Notes: generated by a model not told the origin, from the sequence alone. A stretch of DNA of 64,000 bases from Spirosoma terrae (GCF_010435915.1 NZ_JAAFZH010000001.1:248001-312000), one strand, 5' to 3'; positions 1 through 8,891 are shown, counted from the first letter of the stretch. Made by a program: numbers and translations.

Positions 1-75
1 TCGTGCTAATGACCTAACATCAAGTTGCAAATCTACGTGCAATATGTGAAGTGAATGGCTTCCTTACGTAAATAA

Positions 76-106
76 TTGGCATAATGCTACCTACACCTTA
101 GTTTTG
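76..106 (+). promoter_or_regulatory. Bacteroidota-type promoter for the first glycosyltransferase
   Basis: TTG at 76-78, a 20-base spacer and TAGTTTTG at 99-106 match the TTG-N19-21-TAnnTTTG pattern. The predicted transcription start falls at or next to the ATG at 111, so the transcript may be leaderless. Inferred from consensus only. Confidence 0.5.
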
Positions 107-110
107 AACC

Positions 111-851
111 ATGTTTAATAATAAAAAAGTAATTATAGTGATGCCCGCTTACCGGGCCGCCCTCACATTAGAGCGTACGTATAAGGAGATTCCTTTCGAT
201 ATTGTAGATGATGTTATTCTAGTCGACGACGCTAGTCCAGACAATACAGTTGAGGTGGCACGTCAATTAGGTATAAAGCATGTTATCAGACATGATAAAA
301 ATAAAGGCTATGGGGGAAACCAAAAGACATGTTACGCTAAAGCATTAGAGCTTGGTGCTGATATAGTCGTAATGCTTCACCCCGATTACCAGTATACTCC
401 GATGCTATTACCTGCAATGATTTCAATTATCGGTAATGGCTTATATCCTGTTGTGTTTGCGTCCCGGATTTTAGGTAAAGGTGCTCTCAAAGGCGGTATG
501 CCTATGTACAAGTATATCGCCAATCGTTTTTTGACGTTTGCTCAGAATCTGTTAATGAATCAAAAGTTGTCGGAATACCATACTGGCTATCGGGCATTTT
601 CAGGCGAAGTGCTGAGAAACTTAGATTTTACTCATAACTCAGATGATTTTATCTTTGACAATGAGATGATCGCTCAAATTTTTTATAAAGGCTATGAAAT
701 TGCTGAGGTAACTTGTCCGACTAAATATTTTGAGGAAGCCTCATCCATTAATTTCCGTCGGAGTTCCATCTATGGGTTAGGGGTACTGAAGACATCGCTA
801 TTCTATTTTCTAACGAAACTAGGCTTGATGCGCTGGAAGATTCTAACCTAG
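111..851 (+). CDS. Family 2 glycosyltransferase (DPM1/DPG-synthase type)
   Basis: A 246-residue GT-A fold glycosyltransferase, probably transferring a sugar from an NDP- or GDP-sugar to a lipid or glycan acceptor at the cytoplasmic face. Visible motifs are the N-terminal strand KKVIIVMPAY (residues 5-14), VDDAS (38-42), GYGGNQ (66-71) and the acidic HPDYQ (90-94) in the DxD position. No clear C-terminal membrane helices follow, unlike many DPM1 homologues. ATG at 111 is needed to keep the first beta strand. It stands alone, with two tRNA genes downstream. It resembles the GT2 gene at 29198. The acceptor and sugar cannot be read from the sequence. Confidence 0.85.
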   Translation: MFNNKKVIIVMPAYRAALTLERTYKEIPFDIVDDVILVDDASPDNTVEVARQLGIKHVIRHDKNKGYGGNQKTCYAKALELGADIVVMLHPDYQYTPMLLPAMISIIGNGLYPVVFASRILGKGALKGGMPMYKYIANRFLTFAQNLLMNQKLSEYHTGYRAFSGEVLRNLDFTHNSDDFIFDNEMIAQIFYKGYEIAEVTCPTKYFEEASSINFRRSSIYGLGVLKTSLFYFLTKLGLMRWKILT

Positions 852-867
852 GCTTATTTCTGTTGAA

Positions 868-893
868 CGGCTAGTTGTTTGCCGATTTTTTTT
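868..893 (+). terminator. Weak terminator after the glycosyltransferase
   Basis: Short CGGC/GCCG stem (868-871 and 881-884) followed by a run of eight T. The four-pair stem is weak, so this is only suggestive. Confidence 0.35.
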
Positions 894-968
894 AGACCCT
901 AACTGCTTTATAATCAGTTTTAAGGTTGTTAGTTGAAGTAATCAGATGAAAAAAAATAGTCGATAGGC

Positions 969-998
969 TTGACAAACGAATAAAAGCCCTTAAATTTG
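969..998 (+). promoter_or_regulatory. Promoter of the tRNA-Gly/tRNA-Leu pair
   Basis: TTG (969-971), 19 bases, then TAAATTTG (991-998): a near-perfect Bacteroidota promoter about 35 bases before the tRNA-Gly gene. It is one of the cleanest matches in the window. Confidence 0.7.
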
Positions 999-1035
999 CA
1001 TCCACAATTCGCCGACACAAGGTAAATTGATAAAC

Positions 1036-1111
1036 GCGAAAGTAGCTCAGCTGGTAGAGCGCGACCTTGCCAAGGTCGAGGTCGCGGGTTCGAACCCCGT
1101 CTTTCGCTCCA
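1036..1111 (+). tRNA. tRNA-Gly (anticodon GCC)
   Basis: Complete cloverleaf. The acceptor GCGAAAG pairs with CTTTCGC, the D-arm reads AGCTCAG, the anticodon GCC is at 1069-1071, and the T-arm is GCGGG-TTCGAAC-CCCGT. The discriminator T is followed by a genomically encoded CCA (1109-1111), which the other three tRNAs here lack. Confidence 0.97.
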
Positions 1112-1113
1112 TG

Positions 1114-1141
1114 AAAAAGGCACCGACCCCGGTGCTTTTTT
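1114..1141 (+). terminator. Rho-independent terminator between the tRNAs
   Basis: GCACCG-ACCC-CGGTGC hairpin with an A-run before and a T-run after it. It sits directly behind tRNA-Gly, so tRNA-Leu may depend on read-through or on its own promoter. Confidence 0.85.
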
Positions 1142-1172
1142 CATACATGTTCGTCCACTTATGTGGAAGAAC

Positions 1173-1257
1173 GCCGGGATGGCGGAATAGGTAGACGCGC
1201 CGGACTTAAAATCCTGTGGGCCTCAAGCCCGTGCGGGTTCGATTCCCGCTCCTGGTA
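1173..1257 (+). tRNA. tRNA-Leu (anticodon TAA)
   Basis: Class II tRNA of 85 bases with a long variable arm. The acceptor GCCGGGA pairs with TCCTGGT using two G-U pairs. Anticodon TAA lies at 1207-1209 and the T-loop is GTTCGATTC. One C-T mismatch is seen in the anticodon stem. CCA is not encoded. Confidence 0.95.
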
Positions 1258-1258
1258 C

Positions 1259-1288
1259 AAAAAGAGGACTCGTTAAAGTCCTCTTTTT
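1259..1288. terminator. Bidirectional terminator between tRNA-Leu and glpK
   Basis: AAGAGGACT and AGTCCTCTT arms flanked by an A-run and a T-run. It can serve the tRNA on the plus strand and glpK on the minus strand. Confidence 0.85.
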
Positions 1289-1292
1289 CATT

Positions 1293-2792
1293 CTAGTCTT
1301 CCCAGCCAAAGGATCGTTCAATTGCTTTTTGCCACCCGCGCGTTAATCGTTGGCGCTGCGGTTCGTCCATAGCAGGTTCATATACTCGATCGATGCCCCA
1401 ATTTTGACGTAAGTCATCAAGGTTATGCCAATAGCCAACCGCCAGACCTGCGGCATAAGCAGCACCAAGCGCGGTTGTTTCGGTCATACGTGGACAAATA
1501 ACCGGTTCATTTAAAATGTCGGCCTGGAATTGCATAAGGAGTGAATTAACAACCATGCCGCCATCCACCCGTAAGGATGATAAAGGAACACCTGCATCTT
1601 TTTCCATGGCACGTACTACGTCTACCGTCTGATAAGCAGTAGCTTCCAGAACTGCCCTTGCTAAATGACCTTTATTGACAAAACGGGTTAAACCAGCAAT
1701 AATGCCTCTGGCATCAGATTTCCAGTGGGGAGCGTATAATCCAGAAAAGGCAGGAACGAAATAGGCACCTCCATTATCCTCTACCGACCGTGCTAGTGAT
1801 TCAATATCGGTACTTTTCTTAATGATACCCAGATTATCGCGAAGCCATTGTACAAGCGCTCCTGTAATGGCTACGCTGCCTTCGAGAGCGTAATGAGCCG
1901 GTTCGTTTTGAAACTGATAAGCGACCGTTGTTAATAACCCGTAATTCGATTCCCGTAATTCTGTTCCTGTATTCATGAGCAGGAAGCAGCCTGTTCCATA
2001 GGTATTTTTTGCCTGGCCGGGCTCATAACAGGTTTGGCCGACTAAAGCCGCTTGTTGATCGCCAAGAATACCGGCAATGGGAACGCCCGGCAAAACCTCC
2101 GACGAAACCATTCCATAAATCTCACTGCTTGGACGAATTTGCGGAAGCATAGTCCGAGGAATCTTAAACGTATCAAGTAGTTCCTGATCCCAATCAAGAG
2201 TCCGTAGGTTCATAAGTTGAGTCCGGCTTGCATTCGTTACGTCGGTAATGTGTAGTCCTCCATTGGTGCCGCCAGTCAGGTGCCATACCACAAATGTGTC
2301 CATATTCCCGAAAAGAGCATCACCCTTTTCAGCATCGGCTCGTAATTCTGCTACGTTGTCGAGGAGCCACCTCAGTTTTAAACCGCTAAAATAAGTTGCT
2401 AGGGGAAGGCCGGTTTGTTGTCGGAAACGGTTCTGTCCACCATCAGACGCAAACGTATTCACGAGGTCGGCTGTACGCATATCCTGCCAAACAATGGCAT
2501 TGTAGTAGGGTTTGCCAGTCCGCCGATTCCAGGCGACTGTTGTTTCGCGTTGGTTAGTTATTCCAATGGCTACAATATCCTGGGCGGACAGTTTCGCTTT
2601 GATACGGGCCAGAGCGATCACTTCAAGTGTATTTTTCCAGATTTCTTCCGGATCATGTTCAACCCAACCCGGTTGGGGGTAGATCTGTTGATGCTCCTTC
2701 TGGGCTACTGATACAATCTGACCTTGACGATTGAAAACAATGCAACGGGTGCTGGTGGTGCCTTGGTCAATGGCTGCTACGTATGTGGGCAT
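1293..2792 (-). CDS. glpK: Glycerol kinase
   Basis: An FGGY-family kinase of 499 residues, the normal length. It phosphorylates glycerol to sn-glycerol 3-phosphate in the cytoplasm. Visible family motifs include [10 protein letters not shown] at the N terminus (phosphate-1 loop), [10 protein letters not shown] and TYGTGCFLL in the middle, and [11 protein letters not shown] and [14 protein letters not shown] near the C terminus. I chose the internal ATG at 2792 ([10 protein letters not shown]) because it begins right at the first strand. An ATG six codons upstream (2810) is also in frame. No glpF or glpD lies beside it, so glycerol uptake and oxidation must be encoded elsewhere. Confidence 0.95.
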   Translation of the reverse strand: MPTYVAAIDQGTTSTRCIVFNRQGQIVSVAQKEHQQIYPQPGWVEHDPEEIWKNTLEVIALARIKAKLSAQDIVAIGITNQRETTVAWNRRTGKPYYNAIVWQDMRTADLVNTFASDGGQNRFRQQTGLPLATYFSGLKLRWLLDNVAELRADAEKGDALFGNMDTFVVWHLTGGTNGGLHITDVTNASRTQLMNLRTLDWDQELLDTFKIPRTMLPQIRPSSEIYGMVSSEVLPGVPIAGILGDQQAALVGQTCYEPGQAKNTYGTGCFLLMNTGTELRESNYGLLTTVAYQFQNEPAHYALEGSVAITGALVQWLRDNLGIIKKSTDIESLARSVEDNGGAYFVPAFSGLYAPHWKSDARGIIAGLTRFVNKGHLARAVLEATAYQTVDVVRAMEKDAGVPLSSLRVDGGMVVNSLLMQFQADILNEPVICPRMTETTALGAAYAAGLAVGYWHNLDDLRQNWGIDRVYEPAMDEPQRQRLTRGWQKAIERSFGWED

Positions 2793-2938
2793 AAGAGTAG
2801 GAATAATCAAAACAAGTAAATGTAAAAAGGCTGGTAATTTACTGGTAATGCTTGCTAACTTGCCCTGGCTAAATAGTAACTTTTTGGTTGTTGAATCATC
2901 CTCAATAAATCGGGGATTGTTTCGTTAAAAGTAAGACC

Positions 2939-2964
2939 CACCCAAATTTACCTTATCTTGGGTG
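2939..2964. promoter_or_regulatory. Inverted repeat between glpK and the PorE-like gene
   Basis: CACCCAA (2939-2945) and TTGGGTG (2958-2964) are perfect 7-base arms with a 12-base spacer in the divergent intergenic region. A minus-strand TAAATTTG (2950-2943) lies inside and could be the glpK -7 element, so the repeat may be an operator. Function is inferred. Confidence 0.4.
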
Positions 2965-2991
2965 AAGAATTGCCTCTGCATTATTATCTAT

Positions 2992-4992
2992 ATGAGAATC
3001 AATACGTTGTCTGTAGTACTGGTCGCATTAGGATTGGCTACCGGATTGGCTGGCTGCAACTCGGCTATGCAGGCGTACAAAAAAGGAGTTCGTCATTATG
3101 ATGCCGGTGAATATAATCTGGCATTAACCCAGTTTGAAAAAGCGTCGAAAGGTACCATCGACCCTGCCCGATTAAATTATTATATGGCCGAATCCTATCG
3201 GTTATCCAATCGATTTGGCGATGCTGTCCCGTTTTATCAGAAAGCAATTGAAGCTAAAACGACTGAACCCGAAGCCCGTTTTTATTACGCTTATGCCCTA
3301 AAATCGCAGGGAAATTACCCCGGCGCGTTAGAGCAGTTGCAACAATACGTTGCCAATGCCCCACGTACAACGGCAAAGCCAATATTGGATAAAGCTAAGC
3401 GCGAGATCGAAACCCTTAAGGCTGTTGACGTAATCGCCAGAAACAAATCGTTGATTACGCTCAAAAGCATGGATAACCTTAATTCGCCGGGAGCGGAGTT
3501 TGCGCCTATTCTGCGCGGAGATGAATTGGTGTTTACTGCGTCGCGTAAAGAACAGATCTATAAAAATAATGGCCTGCCGATGTTGGGCCTGTATAAAGCC
3601 AAGCTTAATCAAACCCCTGACGAAACGGGTAATGTCGTATCGACTGGTCAGCCTGAATTGTTTAGTACCAACATATTTCAGGGAGGGGTGAACGAAGGAA
3701 CACCTGCTTTCTCAAAAGATGGCAAAACAATGGTGTTTGCCCGTGGCAATAATGGGAAACGTAAAGGCGGACTGGATGTTGACCTGTATATTAGCCGGTT
3801 AGGAGAAGGAAACGTATGGAGTCAACCGCTACGTTTACCGATCAGTGATTCGACTGCCTGGGATGGGTCACCCGCTTTTTCAGGCGATGGTAAAACGCTG
3901 TATTTTGCCTCTAACCGGGCTGGTGGTGCCGGTGGTATCGATCTATATCGGACAAGCATCGACGCTTCGGGCCGTTTCAGTCGTCCGGTAAATATGGGCC
4001 GGGATATCAATACGCCCGGAGATGAGATGTTTCCATACGTTGGTGCGGATGCTAAATTGTATTTTGCTTCGGATGGACATCCAGGCCTAGGTAAACTGGA
4101 CGTATTTGTAGCAACGCGGTCTGGTGGTGTAACGAAAGTAGAGAATATGGGCCAACCTATTAATTCGCCATCCGACGATTTTGGGTTGATGTACATCAAT
4201 CCTACCAAAGGTTTTTTAGCCTCTAATCGCGCTGGAGGCAAAGGCGACGACGATATTTATTTCTTCCAGGAAGGACCAGCTGCCGATACAACAACGATTG
4301 TTCAAAACAAGCGTGGTGGCCCAAAAAAGGTGAAGTATTTTCTGGCCGGAACGGTTTCTACTAATGAAACCCCAATTACTCCGCTTGATTCGGCCAAAGT
4401 TCGAATTCTGGATGATGCAACCGGGCAGCCAATTGCCGAAGCAACTACTGGCCAGCCAGGAACATTTGGCAAATACCCGCTGGAAGAAGGTAAGGATTAT
4501 ACGATCCTGGCCGAACGGAAAGGGTATTTAACACGTCGGGAGCAGTTTACGATGCAGGGAAAAAGTATTCCTGAAATCTTCCTGACTAAACCCGAAACTG
4601 ACACGACTTTCAACGTAGCAATTTTGCTTGATAAAGCCACGCTGAATAAGACGTTTGTACTCGAAAATATTTATTACGACCTCGATAAGTATAATATTCG
4701 TCCTGATGCAGCAGAGGAACTAGATAAGCTGGTAACGATTTTGAAAGACAATCCAACCTTGAAGATCGAACTAAGCTCTCATACCGATGTTCGTGCGCCT
4801 GATGCCTATAATATGCGTTTGTCACAAAACCGGGCTAAATCGGCCGTTGATTATATTGTATCCAAAGGAATTGATCCTGGGCGTATGGTGGCGAAAGGAT
4901 ATGGCGAAACACAGCTGATCGTCAAAAATGCGAAAACTGAAGAAGAGCATCAGCGTAACCGGCGCACAGAGTTTAAAATTCTGGAGCTATAA
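2992..4992 (+). CDS. PorE-like OmpA-family lipoprotein (TPR, beta-propeller, CRD, OmpA)
   Basis: A 666-residue outer-membrane lipoprotein. From the ATG at 2992 a signal peptide leads to the lipobox LAGC, which is why this start is preferred over one ten codons upstream. Domains in order are TPR repeats (about 30-130), PD40/WD40-like propeller repeats (about 150-430, with recurring FxxDGKT and YFASN motifs), a carboxypeptidase-regulatory-like domain (about 440-530) and an OmpA C-terminal peptidoglycan-binding domain (about 550-666, with HTDVRA and NRRTEFK). This order and length match PorE, a peptidoglycan-anchored T9SS component described in Porphyromonas. Cytophagales carry paralogues of this architecture, so a direct T9SS role is inferred. 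Confidence 0.85.
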   Translation: MRINTLSVVLVALGLATGLAGCNSAMQAYKKGVRHYDAGEYNLALTQFEKASKGTIDPARLNYYMAESYRLSNRFGDAVPFYQKAIEAKTTEPEARFYYAYALKSQGNYPGALEQLQQYVANAPRTTAKPILDKAKREIETLKAVDVIARNKSLITLKSMDNLNSPGAEFAPILRGDELVFTASRKEQIYKNNGLPMLGLYKAKLNQTPDETGNVVSTGQPELFSTNIFQGGVNEGTPAFSKDGKTMVFARGNNGKRKGGLDVDLYISRLGEGNVWSQPLRLPISDSTAWDGSPAFSGDGKTLYFASNRAGGAGGIDLYRTSIDASGRFSRPVNMGRDINTPGDEMFPYVGADAKLYFASDGHPGLGKLDVFVATRSGGVTKVENMGQPINSPSDDFGLMYINPTKGFLASNRAGGKGDDDIYFFQEGPAADTTTIVQNKRGGPKKVKYFLAGTVSTNETPITPLDSAKVRILDDATGQPIAEATTGQPGTFGKYPLEEGKDYTILAERKGYLTRREQFTMQGKSIPEIFLTKPETDTTFNVAILLDKATLNKTFVLENIYYDLDKYNIRPDAAEELDKLVTILKDNPTLKIELSSHTDVRAPDAYNMRLSQNRAKSAVDYIVSKGIDPGRMVAKGYGETQLIVKNAKTEEEHQRNRRTEFKILEL

Positions 4993-5013
4993 CCGTTAAT
5001 AAAAGAAGTCCTT

Positions 5014-5057
5014 AAAAAAGGAGCTAACTGAATAATAACAGTTAGCTCCTTTTTTTA
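5014..5057 (+). terminator. Terminator of the PorE-like gene
   Basis: AAGGAGCTAACTG and CAGTTAGCTCCTT arms with an 8-base loop, followed by a T7 tract. Confidence 0.9.
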
Positions 5058-5327
5058 TGATCAACGATGTTCGGTAAAAGTGCCTCAATTGGAAGTATTT
5101 AAGTATTGTTTAGCCCGTTTTCGCTAATCAATTCACAGGTTACTCATTTTAGATAACAGGTAGAGAGACTATGTCGGCCTAATTGAAAAGTGGACGTAGT
5201 ATACCGGTTGTTTTCCCTATTGATTCAAATAGTGTCGGTATTCATTCACCTTTTTGTGGGTTTCTCTATACATACTCAAATCTATTTTTCAACTGACCAC
5301 AAAAATGGTGTTAATCCGATCTGTAAT

Positions 5328-6173
5328 ATGGCACATACATTAATTCCCAGCTTAGTGCGAACAGTGCTTCCTCCAATATTAAGAAAACCTATAAAGCAAG
5401 CCTACACATCCGTAGTTGATTACGGTGAACTTGTACTGGGTTTTCGGGATCTGTTGACCCCGCCCCGATCCCGTATTTTTATTGGCTCGGGCGATTTTAA
5501 ACGCGTAGGGCAGGAGTTTAAGCAACATTTTATTAAACTAGGTGGTTTACGTCCCACGGATTCTGTGCTGGATGTTGGTTGTGGAATCGGTAGAATGGCC
5601 ATTCCCTTAACGGATTACATTCAGTCGCCGGGGTACTACGAAGGCTTCGATATAGTTGGTCATGGGATTGATTGGTGTAGGAAAATGATTACGCCCCGCT
5701 TCCCGAATTTCAAGTTCCAGCAGGCCGATATTTATAATGGCCATTACAATCCTAACGGCTCCTTTGAGGCAAAAAACTATAAATTCCCGTTTCCAGATAA
5801 TCAGTTTGATTTTGTCTTTTTAACATCGGTGTTTACACATATGCCCCTGGCTGATGTAGATAATTATTTAGCTGAGATTAGTCGCGTACTTAAACCAGGA
5901 GGCCGTTGTTTTGCTACGTTTTTTCTGCTTACTGATGAATCCCGTATTCTTATGGCAGAACCTACAAGTACCTATAATTTTCAATATAAGCAGGATGGAC
6001 GTTACGTGTTTAATGAACAAGATCCAGAATTGGGTACTGCATTTGATGAGTTAACTGTACGCGATCTGTTTATTCGGCATGGGTTCCTGAAGACCTATCC
6101 TGTATATCCGGGAAGTTGGTGCGGCCGAACGCAAGCCGTTACGTTTCAGGATATAGTTGTCGTCACAAAATAG
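5328..6173 (+). CDS. Class I SAM-dependent methyltransferase
   Basis: A 281-residue methyltransferase of the methyltransf_11/25 type. The SAM-binding motif I is VLDVGCGIGRMA, and VLKPGGRCFATFFL is the post-motif III segment. I chose the ATG at 5328 (MAHTLIPSL). An in-frame GTG at 5190 would add a hydrophobic leader unlikely to belong to this cytoplasmic family. The substrate is not evident. A basic N-terminal region of about 50 residues precedes the Rossmann core, as in methyltransferases from polysaccharide loci. It is monocistronic. The 270 bases before it (5058-5327) hold no other feature I can support. Confidence 0.8.
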   Translation: MAHTLIPSLVRTVLPPILRKPIKQAYTSVVDYGELVLGFRDLLTPPRSRIFIGSGDFKRVGQEFKQHFIKLGGLRPTDSVLDVGCGIGRMAIPLTDYIQSPGYYEGFDIVGHGIDWCRKMITPRFPNFKFQQADIYNGHYNPNGSFEAKNYKFPFPDNQFDFVFLTSVFTHMPLADVDNYLAEISRVLKPGGRCFATFFLLTDESRILMAEPTSTYNFQYKQDGRYVFNEQDPELGTAFDELTVRDLFIRHGFLKTYPVYPGSWCGRTQAVTFQDIVVVTK

Positions 6174-6334
6174 GAACGTCTGGAGGCAGGGGCTTGATCG
6201 GTAAGGAGCAATACGTCGCTATAAAAGCAATTCTAACTATTAGAACACATTTTGGTTATTATAGCGTCCAATTAAAGGAGGTGAGTTGTCTGCTACGTTC
6301 AATTTGACCTTTCTATAATTAATCCTTACAGATC

Positions 6335-7141
6335 ATGAATGATAAACTCCGTCAGATCCTCGTCATTGTCAGTATCGTGTTACTGATTGTAATGAATTAT
6401 TTGTCGAACATAGGTGTCTTTGGCGGCAGTACAAATAAGGATATTTCGGATAAGTACCATACGCTCATTACGCCAGCGGGATATGCCTTTTCTATTTGGG
6501 GCCTGATTTTTCTGGGGCTGTTAGCATTTGCAGTATATCAGGCAACGCCGAAGCAACGTAACAATCCACGTTTTCGCGCCATAGGTGGATGGGTTGTTCT
6601 GAATGCCTTCTGTAACGCTATCTGGAGTCCGCTTTTTAATCGTGAGCAGATTGGTTTAGCGTTAGTCGTTATTCTGGTTATGCTATTTTCTTTAGCAGTT
6701 ATTGAGCAACGACTGCTGGAGCATCTACAGGTTCCGTTCCTACCAACCGATCCTGATGCGAGTTTGCCCGAATTGCCTGCTTCGGTAACTGAAACATGGC
6801 TTGTCCGAGTACCTTTCTCGATTTACTTTGGTTGGCTAACTGTGGCTACCATTTTGAACGTAGCGGTTTTTCTAAAAGCTACTTCCTTTAGTTTGATGGG
6901 GCTCGCAGAGCAAACATGGGCCATCGCTATTTTGATAGTTGGTTTAGTTGTTGGCGCCATTGTTTTTAATCGGTATAGAAGTGTGGCCTACATTTTAGTG
7001 TTTGCCTGGGCTTACGCAGCCATTGCTGTGGAACAGGCCGGGAATGGACAAATTCCTCTAATAGCCGGTGCCGGTGCTATTGTTGCTGTACTATTGGCCG
7101 TTATTGGACTCGTTTCCAGGAAAACACCAGTTTATTCGTAA
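6335..7141 (+). CDS. TspO/MBR-like tryptophan-rich membrane protein
   Basis: A 268-residue integral membrane protein with about seven hydrophobic segments. The conserved start of this family is visible as TPAGYAFSIWGLIFLGLL (about residues 48-65), followed by IWSPLF and a later YFGWLTVATILN. Bacteroidota and Actinobacteria homologues are usually labelled tryptophan-rich sensory protein (TspO/MBR-related), but they are longer than true TspO (about 160 residues) and their ligand is unknown. ATG at 6335 gives a short charged N terminus and an immediate first helix. Convergent with the cyclophilin gene through a shared terminator. Confidence 0.7.
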   Translation: MNDKLRQILVIVSIVLLIVMNYLSNIGVFGGSTNKDISDKYHTLITPAGYAFSIWGLIFLGLLAFAVYQATPKQRNNPRFRAIGGWVVLNAFCNAIWSPLFNREQIGLALVVILVMLFSLAVIEQRLLEHLQVPFLPTDPDASLPELPASVTETWLVRVPFSIYFGWLTVATILNVAVFLKATSFSLMGLAEQTWAIAILIVGLVVGAIVFNRYRSVAYILVFAWAYAAIAVEQAGNGQIPLIAGAGAIVAVLLAVIGLVSRKTPVYS

Positions 7142-7156
7142 ATCTCGGATTTTACT

Positions 7157-7202
7157 CAACAACAAGCCCCGCAATCCATTTGGATTGCGGGGCTTGTTGT
7201 TG
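7157..7202. terminator. Strong bidirectional hairpin terminator
   Basis: Perfect 21-base arms (7157-7177 and 7182-7202) around a 4-base loop between convergent genes. There is no long T-run, but the stem is very stable. Confidence 0.8.
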
Positions 7203-7218
7203 GATACACTACGTATTC

Positions 7219-7656
7219 TTATTCTTCAAGAATTGTAATGCTGTTGATTTTGTCGCCTTGACGAATTAGATCGATCACATCCAGGCCGTCTACTACCTTA
7301 CCGAAGACGGTATGGTTTCGGTCCAGGTGTTGCGTATTCTGGCGGTTATGGCAGATGAAAAACTGCGATCCTCCCGTGTTACGTCCACGGTGAGCCATCG
7401 ATAATACGCCACGATCGTGATACTGATTTTCGCCGGTTAACTCGCAGTCAATTGTATAGCCAGGGCCACCAGCACCGGTTCCGGTTGGGTCTCCACCCTG
7501 AATCATAAAATTAGGAATGACTCGGTGGAACGTAACGCCATCATAAAATCCCTTTTTGGCTAACGATATAAAGTTGTCGACCGCTTTGGGAGCATCCTTC
7601 TCGAAAAATTCAATAAGCATTACTCCTTTATCGGTGTTCATTTGTGCCTTTGGCAT
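7219..7656 (-). CDS. Cyclophilin-type peptidyl-prolyl cis-trans isomerase
   Basis: A compact 145-residue single-domain cyclophilin that isomerises Xaa-Pro bonds. Typical motifs are FHRVIPNFMIQGGDP, GTGAGGPGY, LSMAHRGRNTGGSQFFI and HTVFGKVVDG. No signal peptide is present from the chosen start (MPKAQMNTDKG), so it is probably cytoplasmic. An in-frame start at 7755 exists, but a TAnnTTTG promoter element at 7690-7683 lies downstream of it, which favours 7656. It is transcribed away from the divergent MarR-GNAT gene. Confidence 0.92.
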   Translation of the reverse strand: MPKAQMNTDKGVMLIEFFEKDAPKAVDNFISLAKKGFYDGVTFHRVIPNFMIQGGDPTGTGAGGPGYTIDCELTGENQYHDRGVLSMAHRGRNTGGSQFFICHNRQNTQHLDRNHTVFGKVVDGLDVIDLIRQGDKINSITILEE

Positions 7657-7682
7657 AATTGAAATCGATTTTGTTGTAGCAA

Positions 7683-7690
7683 CAAAATTA
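7683..7690 (-). promoter_or_regulatory. -7 element of the cyclophilin gene
   Basis: TAATTTTG on the minus strand, about 27 bases before the ATG at 7656. No clear -33 TTG at normal spacing. Confidence 0.4.
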
Positions 7691-7786
7691 CAACGAATTA
7701 TGGTCTTTGGTTCACGTGTGTTGTCCGAAGTATGAGGTCTGTGTAATCCCGGCACTTGATAGACTGTGTCAAGTATTTTCTGTAAT

Positions 7787-7796
7787 ATTGTACAAT
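7787..7796. promoter_or_regulatory. Palindrome before the MarR-GNAT gene
   Basis: ATTGTACAAT, a 10-base perfect palindrome 17 bases before the chosen ATG. A second TTGTACAA copy lies beyond the gene (8879-8891), which suggests an operator for the MarR domain. Confidence 0.45.
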
Positions 7797-7813
7797 TTAT
7801 AGATTTATTTGGT

Positions 7814-8728
7814 ATGATTTCTGTTGCCGAAGTCCGGGCTTTTAACCGGTATTACACGAACGTAATGAGTGTTGTTGAACAACATGTTTTAAAAAATAAT
7901 CTGTCGCAGGCTGAAGCAAGAGTATTGTTCGAACTAGCCAATTACCCAATTAGCACCCAAACAGATCTTATAGATCGCTTACATATAGACGCCGGCTACC
8001 TAAGCCGTATTATCAGACGGTTTGAGCGAGAAGGGCTCATAACCCGTAATCGCTCAACGCTGGATGCACGCATCAGCAATCTGGCATTGACTCCCCTTGG
8101 ACAGGATTTATTTCAGACGCTAAATCAGGCTTATGAACAGGAACTCGCAGCGCTAACTAAACACCTGAGCAACCAGCAATACGGAGAGCTTGCCAGCAGT
8201 ATGCAAACCATTCAGAATTTGTTGACTAATCATTGTTCAAAGCCCTCCATAACAATCCGTCATGATCTTCGGCCGGGTGATTTGGGATTAGTTACGCGTT
8301 ATCATGGACTTTGGTACGCGCCCGAGTTTGGCTACGATATGAGTTTTGAAGGCTACGTAGCAGAAACCGTATGTGAGTTTGCGGAGAATTATTCACCTAA
8401 GCGAGATCGACTCTGGATTGCCGAAGTTGACGGGCAATTTGTGGGTTGTATCGCTATTGTAGGTCGTCTATCCAGTGTCGGTCAGTTGCGCTGGTTTTTA
8501 TTAGATAAGTCGTTTAGAGGGCAGGGTGTGGGCAAGCAACTGGTCGATTTGGCGCTGGCTTTTGGCCGTGAGCAAAACTATAAAAGCTTATATCTTCTGA
8601 CCACCACTGATCAGGCTACAGCACATTATGTCTATAAACGGGCTGGGTTTGAACTCACCGATGAACATGAACCTGTTCAGATGTGGGGGCAAACCATACA
8701 GGAGCAACGCTACGAATTAATACTCTGA
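7814..8728 (+). CDS. MarR-type regulator fused to GNAT acetyltransferase
   Basis: A 304-residue two-domain protein. The N-terminal winged helix-turn-helix (about 1-145) has the MarR signature of a recognition helix followed by RRFEREGLITR and a basic wing. The C-terminal domain (about 150-304) is a GNAT N-acetyltransferase with the acetyl-CoA loop RGQGVGKQLVDLAL. This fusion is known in bacteria but its acetyl acceptor is unknown. ATG at 7814 (MISVAEVRAF) was chosen; an upstream GTG at 7766 would overlap the palindromic site. Palindromes on both sides suggest autoregulation. Transcribed alone. Confidence 0.88.
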   Translation: MISVAEVRAFNRYYTNVMSVVEQHVLKNNLSQAEARVLFELANYPISTQTDLIDRLHIDAGYLSRIIRRFEREGLITRNRSTLDARISNLALTPLGQDLFQTLNQAYEQELAALTKHLSNQQYGELASSMQTIQNLLTNHCSKPSITIRHDLRPGDLGLVTRYHGLWYAPEFGYDMSFEGYVAETVCEFAENYSPKRDRLWIAEVDGQFVGCIAIVGRLSSVGQLRWFLLDKSFRGQGVGKQLVDLALAFGREQNYKSLYLLTTTDQATAHYVYKRAGFELTDEHEPVQMWGQTIQEQRYELIL

Positions 8729-8785
8729 TGAAGTTATCATGGAAATCTTTGCCAAATAGGTGGAGAAATTTATTCTTGAAATAAG

Positions 8786-8891
8786 ACAATATTGTAATTC
8801 GGTTTTTTAGGATAATGCGACTAAATTGCCTGACGATAAGTCAGAAAGGAAGATCATTGCCTTGATTTGTCTTGCTTTTGTACAATTGTAC
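8786..8891. promoter_or_regulatory. Spacer with TTGTA-type palindromes
   Basis: ACAATATTGT (8786-8795) and GTACAATTGTAC (8880-8891) are perfect palindromes in the 441-base gap after the MarR-GNAT gene. The second joins TACAATT/AATTGTA halves like those of OhrR boxes. Whether a MarR protein binds here is inference. No coding sequence is visible in the gap (8729-9169). Confidence 0.35.

Noticed and set aside
929-1144. Minus-strand frame of 71 codons over tRNA-Gly
   Set aside because: It overlaps a complete tRNA and its terminator; it is a shadow frame.
1036-1257. tRNA pair as a possible integration (attachment) site
   Set aside because: No integrase, direct repeat of the tRNA end or mobile genes nearby.
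3822-4241. Antisense frame in the PorE-like gene
   Set aside because: Overlaps the propeller repeats; composition reflects the opposite strand.
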